Assembly: GCA_016784355.1 (NCBI GenBank) | Contig: JADHUV010000004.1 | Coordinates: forward strand, 1-48,200 | Length of the DNA stretch: 48,200 bases | Origin: Nitrospira sp. | GTDB taxonomy: Bacteria; Nitrospirota; Thermodesulfovibrionia; UBA6902 | Direction of reading: 5' to 3' | Shown: positions 25,016 through 34,144 of the stretch, piece after piece | How positions within the stretch are numbered: position 1 is the first letter of the stretch | How the letters are laid out: the number at the start of each line of letters is the position of its first letter | Made by a program: the position numbers and the translations under genes | Notes under the pieces: model-generated | The model's database searches: none | Told to the model about the DNA's origin: nothing | The model's input: only the letters and a program-made list of their open reading frames with translations

Positions 25016-26359
25016 TTGAACAAGACCGTTGCGGTTAGCTTCGAAGAAAGCATTGTAAAGGTCGTTCACGCCTCTTTCAATAAAGACATTCTACATGTTG
25101 AAAAGACGACTACGGTTTCCCTCCTTGATTTTGATGAGTATCTCAAGTCTGAAAAAGCCTCAACATTTATTATCTGCAACAGCTTCAGGGACTCTAATCA
25201 CGGCATTATCAATATACCCTGGGTAAAGCCTAAATACATTAGGAGTATAGTTGAGTCAGAGGTCCGCAGGTCCGTTGATCTTAAGGATTTATCTTTCACT
25301 TTTACCATACTTGGTGAAAAGATTATTAATAACCGCAAGATGCTTGAGGTATTCTATTATGCCGTCAGTACTGAGGAGATTAATGAGCTGGTAGGCAGGT
25401 TTTATGAAAACGGCAAGGCAGTGAAGGCCGTTTATGCCCCTCCCTTTGCGGCCGCTGCCATGACCGCAGGCCAGGGGGATACTGAGGCAGGTATGGGGGT
25501 TTTCGGTATCGGTTCCGAACGGGTCACCTTCTTTACAAAGAACGGCAGTATTTATTTTATAAGAAGTTATGAGACAGTTGACTCCTATTTTGGAGATTAT
25601 GATATTCAGAATATTAATATGACCATCAGTTACTGTTTTCAGAATATCAGGATAAACCCTTCTTCTGTTGTGCTCATGGGTGATATTGAACTCTCTCCGA
25701 GTCTCAGTACCCTGCCCACGGTTCCACTTGCCAGTCTGCTTATGGGTAAGGCCATGGACTGTGACCGTGACATCCTGAATGAGTTTATGCTGCCGGCTGC
25801 ATCCTGTCTGGTAAAGACATCTTATAATCTGTTGAATACCGAGTACAGGACATTATATATGCTGAAGCGGTATATGCACTATGCATCTATTGTTTTTGTT
25901 ATTATGGTTGTTTTATTTGGCGGAGCAATTGCATATGAGGCAGATAGTATTTCAACAAAAAAGGAGTCTATTGAGGTAGCACGCGGAATAATGACAGATG
26001 TCTGGGGGATATCCGAGGAGTTGACAACGAATGAAGTCAGGTTGGATAAGCATACCAGGCTTTTGGAGTTTTTAAACCGGAAAGAACCGGATATGACGGC
26101 CTTGCTGGTGGCTATGTCTGATGCTGCGGATAAAGACCTGCTGTATACTGAGCTCCGTGCCACTGCAAAGAGCGGCAATTTTTTCTCCATACTTATAGTG
26201 GGTGAAAGTACGAGTGAGAGCAATGCGGGCACCAGGAAACTGTTGCAGGGACTCGTCGGGCGTCTTGACAGTATGCCCGGTATTACGGTTCAAAATGAGA
26301 CGGTTGATATTGAGCGCAGGACCTTTAGAGTAGATCTGGAGTACAGGAACGAAGAATGA
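25016..26359 (+). CDS. PilM-PilN fusion-like pilus assembly protein
   Basis: A 447-residue protein. The first 285 residues resemble a PilM/MshI-type cytoplasmic domain, with an actin-like opening (AVSFEESIVKVVHAS) and GVFGIGSERVTFF. A single membrane segment (about 289-307) is followed by a periplasmic PilN-like part with a coiled coil and ferredoxin-like fold (about 310-447). In most type IV pilus systems PilM and PilN are separate. The start is a TTG with AAGGAG 7 nt upstream. The stop overlaps the next ATG (ATGA), so it begins a tightly coupled operon running to 33072. Confidence 0.72.
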   Translation: MNKTVAVSFEESIVKVVHASFNKDILHVEKTTTVSLLDFDEYLKSEKASTFIICNSFRDSNHGIINIPWVKPKYIRSIVESEVRRSVDLKDLSFTFTILGEKIINNRKMLEVFYYAVSTEEINELVGRFYENGKAVKAVYAPPFAAAAMTAGQGDTEAGMGVFGIGSERVTFFTKNGSIYFIRSYETVDSYFGDYDIQNINMTISYCFQNIRINPSSVVLMGDIELSPSLSTLPTVPLASLLMGKAMDCDRDILNEFMLPAASCLVKTSYNLLNTEYRTLYMLKRYMHYASIVFVIMVVLFGGAIAYEADSISTKKESIEVARGIMTDVWGISEELTTNEVRLDKHTRLLEFLNRKEPDMTALLVAMSDAADKDLLYTELRATAKSGNFFSILIVGESTSESNAGTRKLLQGLVGRLDSMPGITVQNETVDIERRTFRVDLEYRNEE

Positions 26360-26877
26360 ACTATTTCAAATATGTAAAACCTGGATTAATATCTTATGTG
26401 ACTGCCGGCGTCGTTCTGGCTGTGACCCTGTTTTCGCTGATAGCAGCATATCGGTACAATGATTATCTGAGTAATGTGCGGCAGGAGCTTAATGATATCA
26501 ATATCAATAAGTACAGGGTAAAGCAGCAGGGGGCTGCGCTTAATGCTCTTTCAGAGTCTTTTATGTTGGAATTCGGGATTGATGCGGAGACTATGGATCC
26601 GGAACTTAAAATACTCGAGGCAGTAGATAAGATTAAGAAAGATCTTGCAGATGCTGAGGTCATCGTAGGCAGCATTGAAGAAGTACCCGGTTACAAAGAG
26701 CTGTCCGTGACGATAAAAAAGACTATGACGGATTATAAGATGATAATTGAATTTGCTGAGTATGTAGAATCCTGGAAGCTGCCGGATTTTCAGATTCGGA
26801 ATTTCTCAGTGGCAAAGACAGGAACAGGCAGCATAGATCTCAGTATTGATGCTGCGTTGTCTGTACCTGTGCTATAG
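26356..26877 (+). CDS. PilO-like inner-membrane alignment protein
   Basis: A 173-residue bitopic protein: short cytoplasmic N-terminus, membrane segment (about 11-32), coiled coil (about 35-70) and a small periplasmic domain. This is the size and topology of PilO/MshJ, which pairs with PilN in the alignment complex between inner membrane and secretin. Sequence conservation is low, so the call rests on topology and position between the PilMN- and PilP-like genes. Start and upstream stop overlap by 4 nt. Confidence 0.65.
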   Translation: MNYFKYVKPGLISYVTAGVVLAVTLFSLIAAYRYNDYLSNVRQELNDININKYRVKQQGAALNALSESFMLEFGIDAETMDPELKILEAVDKIKKDLADAEVIVGSIEEVPGYKELSVTIKKTMTDYKMIIEFAEYVESWKLPDFQIRNFSVAKTGTGSIDLSIDAALSVPVL

Positions 26878-26890
26878 GGCGGTCGTAATT

Positions 26891-27400
26891 ATGGATTCCA
26901 AAACGAAGATATGGGTGCTGTTTCCAATTATTCTGATTTGTTTCGGGATGCTTTACGCTGCCTATATTCCTTTTAAGGGAGGGCTGAATGATTACGAGCA
27001 GGTCATCATGGATTTTAGCCCTTCAGAACTGACATTCAGTCCGAAGACGGCATCTTTGATAAAAAGAGTTTTATCCGGACCGTTCAGTTTTCAGGACGTT
27101 GAGAATATGGATTCGCCTGATGGCCAGTGGGCGGATGCTTTAGCGCAAGAGGATGAATTACTTCAGGATATCAACTATAATGATGTGATCCTTTCTCTTA
27201 TTGTTGTAAGCGGCGAGAGCCGGATGGCGATAATCAATGGGCAGCCGGTTAAAGAGGGCGATAGTCTGAAGGATGTCAGTATACATGATGAAGACGGTAA
27301 GGTCTCTCTGGAGACATTCAGGATAAATACGATTGAGCCTGAAAGGGTGCTGATAAGCGGAAAACACACACGATGGATATATATGAAAGAGGTGCGATGA
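26891..27400 (+). CDS. PilP/GspC-like protein
   Basis: A 169-residue protein with an N-terminal membrane segment (about 6-25) and a C-terminal beta domain. The segment SRMAIINGQPVKEGDSLKDV followed by VLISGKHTRWIYMKEV is the homology-region pattern of PilP, GspC and MshK-like proteins that contact the secretin. The ATG at 26891 is preferred; an in-frame start at 26846 would lie inside the PilO-like gene. Its stop codon overlaps the start of the secretin gene. Confidence 0.65.
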   Translation: MDSKTKIWVLFPIILICFGMLYAAYIPFKGGLNDYEQVIMDFSPSELTFSPKTASLIKRVLSGPFSFQDVENMDSPDGQWADALAQEDELLQDINYNDVILSLIVVSGESRMAIINGQPVKEGDSLKDVSIHDEDGKVSLETFRINTIEPERVLISGKHTRWIYMKEVR

Positions 27401-28905
27401 AAAGACTTGCGATATTATTGATTACAGGGTTGCTTGTTTCCTGTGTTACGCCGGAAATAGAGTCTGACCGGAAGATTCATATCAAGTCCGAGATGGCACG
27501 TGCGGAACAGGACAGTAAAAAATATTCTACAGGGCAGGAGCTGAAGGTTCCGGAGTTTGTCCCTGTAAAAGAAGAAGTGTCTCCGCTTAAGTCAAAAACC
27601 GTATCTGTTTCAGCAAGAAATACGCCGCTAAGGGATGTGCTGCATTCGATAGCGGAAACAGCCAACCTTAATATAGTTCTTGAAAGCGGGGCTGACCCGG
27701 AACTTCCTCTTACTATGACCTTCAAGGATGTCTTTCTGGAAGATGCCCTTGCCATTATCTTTGATTCTGCGGATTACTTTTATGAGGTACGGGACAATAT
27801 CCTTGTGGTGAAGGCCATGGATACAAGGATCTATGAGCTTGATCAATTAAGCATTAAGCAGGATTACGGGGTTGAAGTCGGCGGAGATATTCTCAGCGGT
27901 GCTGCTTCAGGCGAAGGGGGGACAGCAGTAAGAGGTAATATATCAATGAAATCTACCTCTGATTCTGATGCATACGAGTTCTGGGTGGCTCTTCAGAGAT
28001 CAATCGCTGTCCTTCTGGGAATCAGAGATGCAGAAACCGGCGGGGGCCCCTCATATACCATAAACAGATTGACCGGCACGATAATGGTGACGGCCTCAAA
28101 GAAAGATCTGAAAAAAGTCGGAGACTATATTGCCAATTTAAAAAAGGTCTTGAATCGTCAGGTCGTGGTGGAGGCCCGCATTGTGGAAGTGCAGCTTTCA
28201 GACGGACTTAATTACGGCATAGACTGGACCGCAGTGGGAGAGTGGATAGGGGCCGGCCCTATGAGTGTAAGCACTAATTCCTTTACAGATCTGATCTCTA
28301 CCGGTACTCCGAGTTTTGAGGTAAATATATTTGATAATGACAATCTTACTCTTCTGCTTAAGGCCCTTCAGGAGCAGGGAGATGTGACGACGCTTTCAAA
28401 CCCGCGTGTAAATATAATGAACGGGCAGACATCCATGCTGAGCGTGGGCAGAAACACTACCTTTATCTCAAGTGTAGAGACGACTACTACATCTAATGGC
28501 GGGGTATCTACTACTACATTTACGGTTGATACAAGCAGCATACTCTCAGGAATAATGTTCGGCATCGTACCTTTTATTAATCAGGACAGAGAAGTAACGC
28601 TTACTATCACACCTATCATAACCAACCTTGTGCAGCTTGAATCCAAGACTATCGGGATAACAGGTAACTCTGTTGAGATAAAACTTCCGACGGTTGACCT
28701 TAGAGAGATGAGTACCACGGTGCGTGTGCTTGACGGGCAGCTTATTATTATTGGCGGCTTAATAGATAAAAAGGAAAATTTGGTGCAGGATAAAATTCCG
28801 TTTCTCGGGGATATTCCGGGACTGGGTAATTTATTTAAGAGCATAAAAAAGACGCATGAAAATACAGAGCTTGTGATTATGCTGATTCCTCGGGTTATCA
28901 GCTGA
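27397..28905 (+). CDS. Secretin lipoprotein, MshL/PulD family
   Basis: A 502-residue outer-membrane secretin subunit. The ATG at 27397 (AGAGG upstream, ATGA overlap with the previous gene) gives a lipoprotein signal ending in LVSC (Cys 16). An N0/STN domain (about 65-140) and an N1 domain follow, then the secretin core (about 245-500) with VVVEARIVEVQLSDGLNYGIDW, TTLSNPRVNIMNGQ and the closing VLDGQLIIIGGLI and PFLGDIPGLGNLF motifs. It is the size of MshL rather than of the longer GspD/PilQ. It forms the channel through which the pilus or pseudopilus leaves. Confidence 0.92.
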   Translation: MKRLAILLITGLLVSCVTPEIESDRKIHIKSEMARAEQDSKKYSTGQELKVPEFVPVKEEVSPLKSKTVSVSARNTPLRDVLHSIAETANLNIVLESGADPELPLTMTFKDVFLEDALAIIFDSADYFYEVRDNILVVKAMDTRIYELDQLSIKQDYGVEVGGDILSGAASGEGGTAVRGNISMKSTSDSDAYEFWVALQRSIAVLLGIRDAETGGGPSYTINRLTGTIMVTASKKDLKKVGDYIANLKKVLNRQVVVEARIVEVQLSDGLNYGIDWTAVGEWIGAGPMSVSTNSFTDLISTGTPSFEVNIFDNDNLTLLLKALQEQGDVTTLSNPRVNIMNGQTSMLSVGRNTTFISSVETTTTSNGGVSTTTFTVDTSSILSGIMFGIVPFINQDREVTLTITPIITNLVQLESKTIGITGNSVEIKLPTVDLREMSTTVRVLDGQLIIIGGLIDKKENLVQDKIPFLGDIPGLGNLFKSIKKTHENTELVIMLIPRVIS

Positions 28906-28970
28906 CAGAGTGCGGATTCTGAGATGTCCGTATTGCAAAGGTTTCGTCATATAAACAACACGGTGAAAAA

Positions 28971-30632
28971 ATGAAATTAGGCGAGGTATTAAAAGACAGG
29001 GGCCTTATAACTGATGAGCGGATTGAGGTGGCTATTGCCCATCAGAAGATAACGGGCAATCTTCTTGGAGAGACCCTTATTAATCTCGGGTTTGTTTCCT
29101 CAAACGAAATCGCCCGAACCCTTGCCGAGCAGGCGGGGATTCCGTTTGTCGATCTTGCTGAACATATCATTTCCGAGGAGGCCATACGTCTAGTCCCGAA
29201 AGACGTGGCGCAGAAGACGGGCTTTATACCCTTACGTATTCAAGAAGACGGCTCGATCGAGATCGGCATTACAAATCCCTCCAATATTCATGCCATTGAT
29301 ATGGTTCTTAAGCTGACCGGCAAGAGGCCAATGGTCTTTATGATTGATAATCAGGCCTTTCATGAGAGTATAGAGCGGGCATATTTTTTCCTGGAAAATC
29401 CTATTCAGCAGCGTATAAATGAAGCCATTGATGAAATTAAGATTGCTCAGGTGCTGCCGGCTGCTACGGTAGCGGCGTTATCTGAAAACCTCATTATGGA
29501 GGGCATCAGGCGCAAGGCTACGGATGTACATATAAGTCCGGAGGCCGAGACTGTAAATGTCTTTTATCGTGTAGACGGTGTGCTGCAGTACGGTTTCTGC
29601 ATCCCCAAAACCGCCAAAAACGGCATAATATCAAGGCTCAAGATTATGGCCATGCTTGATATTTCCGAGCAGAGACTTCCTCAGGATGGCTCTTTTGCCA
29701 TGACGTTTCTTAATACAAAATACGAGATGCGTATATCTACTACCCCCACGATTTATGGGGAGAATATAGTGCTCAGGGTGTTGGCTGGGACAGGGCAGCT
29801 TCTCAGGGTGGAGTCTCTCGGCTTTGATGAGAGCAACACAAAGAGGCTGAAGAATCTTTTCCATAAGCCGTACGGGATTATCCTTATTACCGGGCCTACC
29901 GGAAGTGGAAAAACAACGACCCTGTATGCAGCACTCAGAGAAGTTAATCTGCTTGAGAGGAATGTGCTTACGGTGGAAGATCCGGTAGAGTACAGGCTGA
30001 GTTTTGTAAAACAAACACCGGTTAATCTAAAGGCCGGCTATGATTTCGCCCTTGCGGGTAAGACCTTTATGCGGCAGGATCCTGATGTAATGCTTCTTGG
30101 AGAAATCCGTGATGAAGAGACGGCTAAAATAGCTGTCAGGGCTTCTATCACGGGACATCTTGTGCTCTCAACTTTGCACACTAATGATGCCATAACTTCT
30201 ATACCGCGACTGCAGGATTTTAATGTAGACCGATTTATGCTTTCCTCATCTTTGCTGGCCGTTATTGCGCAGAGGCTTGTGCGAAAACTATGCCCTTCCT
30301 GTAAGCAAGAGTCCGAGGCCACGGAAGATGATCTTGCTCTTCTTAATATCTCAGGAGATGTCCAGCCCGGGGTAGTAGAAAGTCTGAAGAAGGTTTATCG
30401 GGCAAAGGGCTGCAATATGTGCAATCAGAGCGGGTATATGGGAAGGACCGTAGTTGGAGAGATACTGGTTGTCAATGATGAGATCCGGGAGCTGGTATCA
30501 GAAAATGCCTCGCTTAAAAAAGTTAAAGAGGCTGCCCTGAACAATGGAATGGTTACCCTGAAGGCCTCTGGTATAAGAAAGATCATTGAGGGTGTTACAA
30601 GTATTGAGGAGATTGCGAGGCTGATAGTTTAA
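28971..30632 (+). CDS. GspE/MshE-type assembly ATPase with MshEN domain
   Basis: A 553-residue hexameric assembly ATPase. Two successive 24-residue motifs of MshEN type, (K/L)LGxxLxxxGxxxxxxxxxALxxQ-like, occupy residues 2-25 and 31-54; in MshE these bind cyclic di-GMP. Walker A is GPTGSGKTTT (308-317), the Asp box holds VEDPVEY, Walker B DVMLLGEIRD (372-381), His box near STLHTNDA, and four cysteines (441, 444, 481, 484) form the zinc site of extension ATPases. It should power pilus extension or secretion, probably under c-di-GMP control. It follows the secretin by 65 bp and overlaps the next gene by one base. Confidence 0.93.
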   Translation: MKLGEVLKDRGLITDERIEVAIAHQKITGNLLGETLINLGFVSSNEIARTLAEQAGIPFVDLAEHIISEEAIRLVPKDVAQKTGFIPLRIQEDGSIEIGITNPSNIHAIDMVLKLTGKRPMVFMIDNQAFHESIERAYFFLENPIQQRINEAIDEIKIAQVLPAATVAALSENLIMEGIRRKATDVHISPEAETVNVFYRVDGVLQYGFCIPKTAKNGIISRLKIMAMLDISEQRLPQDGSFAMTFLNTKYEMRISTTPTIYGENIVLRVLAGTGQLLRVESLGFDESNTKRLKNLFHKPYGIILITGPTGSGKTTTLYAALREVNLLERNVLTVEDPVEYRLSFVKQTPVNLKAGYDFALAGKTFMRQDPDVMLLGEIRDEETAKIAVRASITGHLVLSTLHTNDAITSIPRLQDFNVDRFMLSSSLLAVIAQRLVRKLCPSCKQESEATEDDLALLNISGDVQPGVVESLKKVYRAKGCNMCNQSGYMGRTVVGEILVVNDEIRELVSENASLKKVKEAALNNGMVTLKASGIRKIIEGVTSIEEIARLIV

Positions 30633-31852
30633 TGTCTTTTTTTTCCTATAAGGCAATGAACGGCATGGGTGAGATCGTCACCGGTACGCTGGAGGAGCTG
30701 GATGAGCAGATGGCCTATGATAGCATAGCCGCTTCCGGTCTCCATGTTCTGAAGATCCGGAAGTCCTCGGCCCTGTCTGATATTTATCTCAAGAAGGTGA
30801 GCAAAAGGGGGATAAAGGCAACTGATATTATCGAGTTTGCCAGTAATCTCTCAGTTATGATTCGGGCAGGTATCCCCCTGATGACTGCTGTTATGGACAT
30901 TGCTGAAACCACAGACAACCGGTATATGAAAGAGAGACTGCTCGATATGGTGCGCACTATAGAGATGGGTTCTAACTTTTCTCTGGCTGTTGAAAGGCAT
31001 CAGGATGTTTTTCCTGATATATTTGTCAGTCTGGTTTCTGTCGGCGAGGAAACCGGACGACTTGATGAGAGTCTTAATGATATAGCCGTGCATCTTCAGA
31101 GGATGGAGGACCTGAGAAATGCGATCATAAGAGCCCTGATATATCCCTCTTTTGCGCTTGTCGGCACTGGCATTGCGCTCTTGTTCTGGTTGTTATATGT
31201 ACTGCCGAAAATGACGGGCCTTTTTTTAGCGATGGATATGGAACTTCCCCCGATAACCCGCGGGATGATCTTTGCAAGTGACATGAGCCGGGAGTACTGG
31301 TATATGTTCGCCGTGATTCCTGCGGTTGCTTTTGCTGCTTTTAAAATTTTATCACACTATGAATATACGCGCTATTATGTGGACATGATGAAGCTCAGGC
31401 TTCCGGTTATGAAACTTGTATTGACCAATAAACTTTTGGCACTGTTTACGGAACAACTGAGAATACTTCTCTCTGCAGGGATAACTATAGATCGTTCCTT
31501 TGATATTATTATCAAGGTGGTAAATAATGCGGTTTTCAGAAGGGCGCTGCTTAATATTAAGGAAGACATAATGGTCGGCAGTAAGATAAGTGATTCTATA
31601 CAGAAGCATAAATATCTGTTTCCTAATATGGTAATAAGGATGGTATCGATTGGTGAGTCGACAGGCAATATGCCTGAACAGCTGGATTATCTTTCCGGGT
31701 ATTTTCTTGCCAAACTGGATGATCTTGCAGAGAAAATGGGGAAATTAATAGAGCCTATTATCATTATTATTGTCGGATCAATGTTTATGATCATAATTAT
31801 GGGACTGCTTGCTCCCATATATAATCTTGTCGCTGGAGCTGGATCTCAATAA
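30632..31852 (+). CDS. GspF/PilC/MshG-type inner-membrane platform protein
   Basis: The 406-residue platform protein has two GspF domains (about 65-190 and 270-395), each with the conserved pattern IEFASNLSVMIRAGIPL and LFTEQLRILLSAGITI, and SVGEETGRLDE / SIGESTGNMPE, plus three membrane segments (about 170, 220 and 375). It is the inner-membrane partner of the assembly ATPase. It overlaps its neighbours by one base on each side, so translation is coupled. Confidence 0.93.
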   Translation: MSFFSYKAMNGMGEIVTGTLEELDEQMAYDSIAASGLHVLKIRKSSALSDIYLKKVSKRGIKATDIIEFASNLSVMIRAGIPLMTAVMDIAETTDNRYMKERLLDMVRTIEMGSNFSLAVERHQDVFPDIFVSLVSVGEETGRLDESLNDIAVHLQRMEDLRNAIIRALIYPSFALVGTGIALLFWLLYVLPKMTGLFLAMDMELPPITRGMIFASDMSREYWYMFAVIPAVAFAAFKILSHYEYTRYYVDMMKLRLPVMKLVLTNKLLALFTEQLRILLSAGITIDRSFDIIIKVVNNAVFRRALLNIKEDIMVGSKISDSIQKHKYLFPNMVIRMVSIGESTGNMPEQLDYLSGYFLAKLDDLAEKMGKLIEPIIIIIVGSMFMIIIMGLLAPIYNLVAGAGSQ

Positions 31853-33072
31853 TGGATTTTTTAAATTTTTTCGGCCTCAAGGAAGACCCCTTTAAACTGA
31901 CGCCGGATCCTGTTTACTTCTACCCTTCTGCAAATCACAACGAAGGACTCCTGCTTATGGATTATTCCATAGAGCAGAAAGAAGGCTTTATTTTGATAAT
32001 CGGTGATCCGGGAACCGGTAAGACCACGATGCTGAAGGTCTTTCTTGAGAAATGGAAAGCTAAGGCCGAGATAGCCATGGTGCTGACCCCCAGACTTTCT
32101 CCGGAGGAGTTCCTTACCTCTGTGGCTGAAGATCTGAATATTGAGCTGAACAGTGCCAGTAAGCATGAGACCATAAAGGCACTCCGAGATTTTATGGCAC
32201 AGCAGTCAGCGCAGGATCGGCGTGTGATTATAATAGTTGATGAGGCCCAGAACCTGTCTGATGAGACACTGGAGGAGCTGCGTCTGCTGTCTAATCTTGA
32301 GACAGACAAAGATAAATTGCTGCAGATAGTCCTGATCGGACAGCCGGAGCTTGCGCTGAAGCTTGCCCGGGAACAGCTCAGGCAGTTGAATCAGCGCATT
32401 ACCAGTAGAATAAATCTCAACCATTTAAATGCGGAGGAGACGCAGGAATATATAAATTTTCGGATAATAAAGGCAGGCAAGGAAAACCTGCATATTGATA
32501 AAAAAGCGGCCCGAAGTGCTTACAGGCTTTCTAAGGGGGTTCCCCGGCTGATTAATATGTTGATGTCCCGAGCCCTTATGGCGGCTTATCTAGAGGAGAA
32601 GCACAGGGTAGCAGTGAGGCATATAGAGCATGCGGTTAAGAGTCTCAATCATAGCGAGATGGTGCCGATTCGACGGGGATGGCTATCTCCGGTATGGGCC
32701 GCGCTGGCAGTTGCTGCGGTTATTGGAGCAGTTATTTATCTTGCCGGACCCGCAATGGATTATAAGGGGACGGTCAGGAGGGCTGAGGCTGAAAGTAGTA
32801 ATGAGGAGCAGGTTCCTTCTGAGCCCTCGGCGCCCGTTTTAGAAAGTAGTCCTTACAGGCTAGTCACGGTCAATGTTGCTCTCGCGAGTGTCAGGAGCGG
32901 CCCGGCAGTTCATTTTTCTAAGGCCGGTACAGTTTTCAAGGGGAGCCGTTTAGTGGTGTTGAGTGAATATATGGATGACCGAAATGTACGCTGGTATAAG
33001 GTTCAGTACCAGGGAGAAAAACGATGGATATCTTCCAGGGTTGTTGAAATTATGGAGAAAAACAGTAAGTAA
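31852..33072 (+). CDS. ExeA/MshM ATPase with transmembrane segment and SH3 domain
   Basis: A 406-residue protein. The AAA+ domain opens with FFGLKEDPFKLTPDPVYFYP and has Walker A GDPGTGKTT (51-59), Walker B VIIIVDEAQN (125-134) and the SKGVPRLIN motif. A membrane segment (about 280-299) leads to a periplasmic bacterial SH3 domain (about 336-401, ASVRSGPAVHFSKAGTVFKG). ExeA of Aeromonas carries a peptidoglycan-binding domain in this place and helps the secretin cross the wall; the SH3 domain may do the same job. It is the last gene of the pilus operon. Confidence 0.88.
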   Translation: MDFLNFFGLKEDPFKLTPDPVYFYPSANHNEGLLLMDYSIEQKEGFILIIGDPGTGKTTMLKVFLEKWKAKAEIAMVLTPRLSPEEFLTSVAEDLNIELNSASKHETIKALRDFMAQQSAQDRRVIIIVDEAQNLSDETLEELRLLSNLETDKDKLLQIVLIGQPELALKLAREQLRQLNQRITSRINLNHLNAEETQEYINFRIIKAGKENLHIDKKAARSAYRLSKGVPRLINMLMSRALMAAYLEEKHRVAVRHIEHAVKSLNHSEMVPIRRGWLSPVWAALAVAAVIGAVIYLAGPAMDYKGTVRRAEAESSNEEQVPSEPSAPVLESSPYRLVTVNVALASVRSGPAVHFSKAGTVFKGSRLVVLSEYMDDRNVRWYKVQYQGEKRWISSRVVEIMEKNSK

Positions 33073-33098
33073 TTCAGCAACATGTGATGGGTGCTATT

Positions 33099-34130
33099 AT
33101 GTCCAATAAGCAGACACCGAAAGAATTTCTGATACATAATTGGCAGGGGCTGTTCCTCGCCATACTCCTGGGCATCTCTGCCTACTTTTTTAAACTTCTG
33201 ACTAATTCCAATATGTCCAACCCTCTTCTTGCTGCATTGATTATGGGGATCATCATAAGAACTTCGGTCAAGAGCAGCAGGAAAATGGCACCTGCGTTTG
33301 CGATAGCACCACAAATATTTATACCCATAGGCATTTTTTTTTACGCCGTTAAGAATATGAATTTTGTGCAATTTGTGGATATTCAACCTGGAATAATCGG
33401 AATTCTCATTGTAATTATGGCTGTTTACATTTTAGTGATCTCATGGCTTGGCAGGCAAATGAATCAGAAGGACAAGATCACCTGTTTAATTGCTGCGGGT
33501 TCTGCTATATGCGGTGCCTCTGCCATTGCTATAGTTGCTCCAGCTATTGATGCTGAATCTGAGGACATATCAATATCTCTGCTTGCCGTCGCCCTGGCAG
33601 CCTTTGTCGGGTTATTTATTATTTTTCCGTTCATTGCTATTTTGTTTAATTTAAGTGGTGAGACTTATGCGATAATGTCAGGATCAGTGCTGCAATTTAC
33701 GGGGTCTGTGAAATCGGCTATAGACAATATACCGTACCTGAGTTCTGGTCTGCCGAAAGAGGAACTAGCCTCTCTGGCACTTTCCGTTAAAGCCTTCAGA
33801 TATGCCGGACTTCTTGTCGTCTTGCCTCTCTTTGCAAGTATAAACAAAAGAAAGTTTCATATTCCGGGAGTCCTTTGGGTATTTTTTCTTGCAGGTCTAA
33901 TGGGTACTTGGATTAGCGTCAGTAATGTTGAGTTTTATAAGAACACGCTTATTCCAATAGTCAATCCAATCTATAATATTTCCTGGTCCATTGCAATGGC
34001 GGCAGTAGGTCTGAATGTAGATGCGAGAATGCTCATGAGTAACAATGGAAGCAAGGCACTGGTCATGGCCTTTGCAGGGTTCTTTATAGCAACTGTATTT
34101 TTTCTTGCAGCGATATTTGTAATCTTATAA
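33099..34130 (+). CDS. YeiH family (UPF0324) membrane protein
   Basis: A 343-residue polytopic protein with about ten membrane segments. The GSAICGASAIAIVAPAI motif, LQFTGSVKSA and the C-terminal LNVDARML are characteristic of the YeiH/UPF0324 family, sometimes called putative sulfate exporters, whose substrate is not firmly known. The frame opens at GTG 33084 and ATG 33087; ATG 33099 is chosen because GATGGG lies just upstream. It sits 27 bp after the pilus operon but shows no functional tie to it. The histidine kinase follows within 15 bp. Confidence 0.82.
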   Translation: MSNKQTPKEFLIHNWQGLFLAILLGISAYFFKLLTNSNMSNPLLAALIMGIIIRTSVKSSRKMAPAFAIAPQIFIPIGIFFYAVKNMNFVQFVDIQPGIIGILIVIMAVYILVISWLGRQMNQKDKITCLIAAGSAICGASAIAIVAPAIDAESEDISISLLAVALAAFVGLFIIFPFIAILFNLSGETYAIMSGSVLQFTGSVKSAIDNIPYLSSGLPKEELASLALSVKAFRYAGLLVVLPLFASINKRKFHIPGVLWVFFLAGLMGTWISVSNVEFYKNTLIPIVNPIYNISWSIAMAAVGLNVDARMLMSNNGSKALVMAFAGFFIATVFFLAAIFVIL

Positions 34131-34144
34131 CAACCGGTATATAT

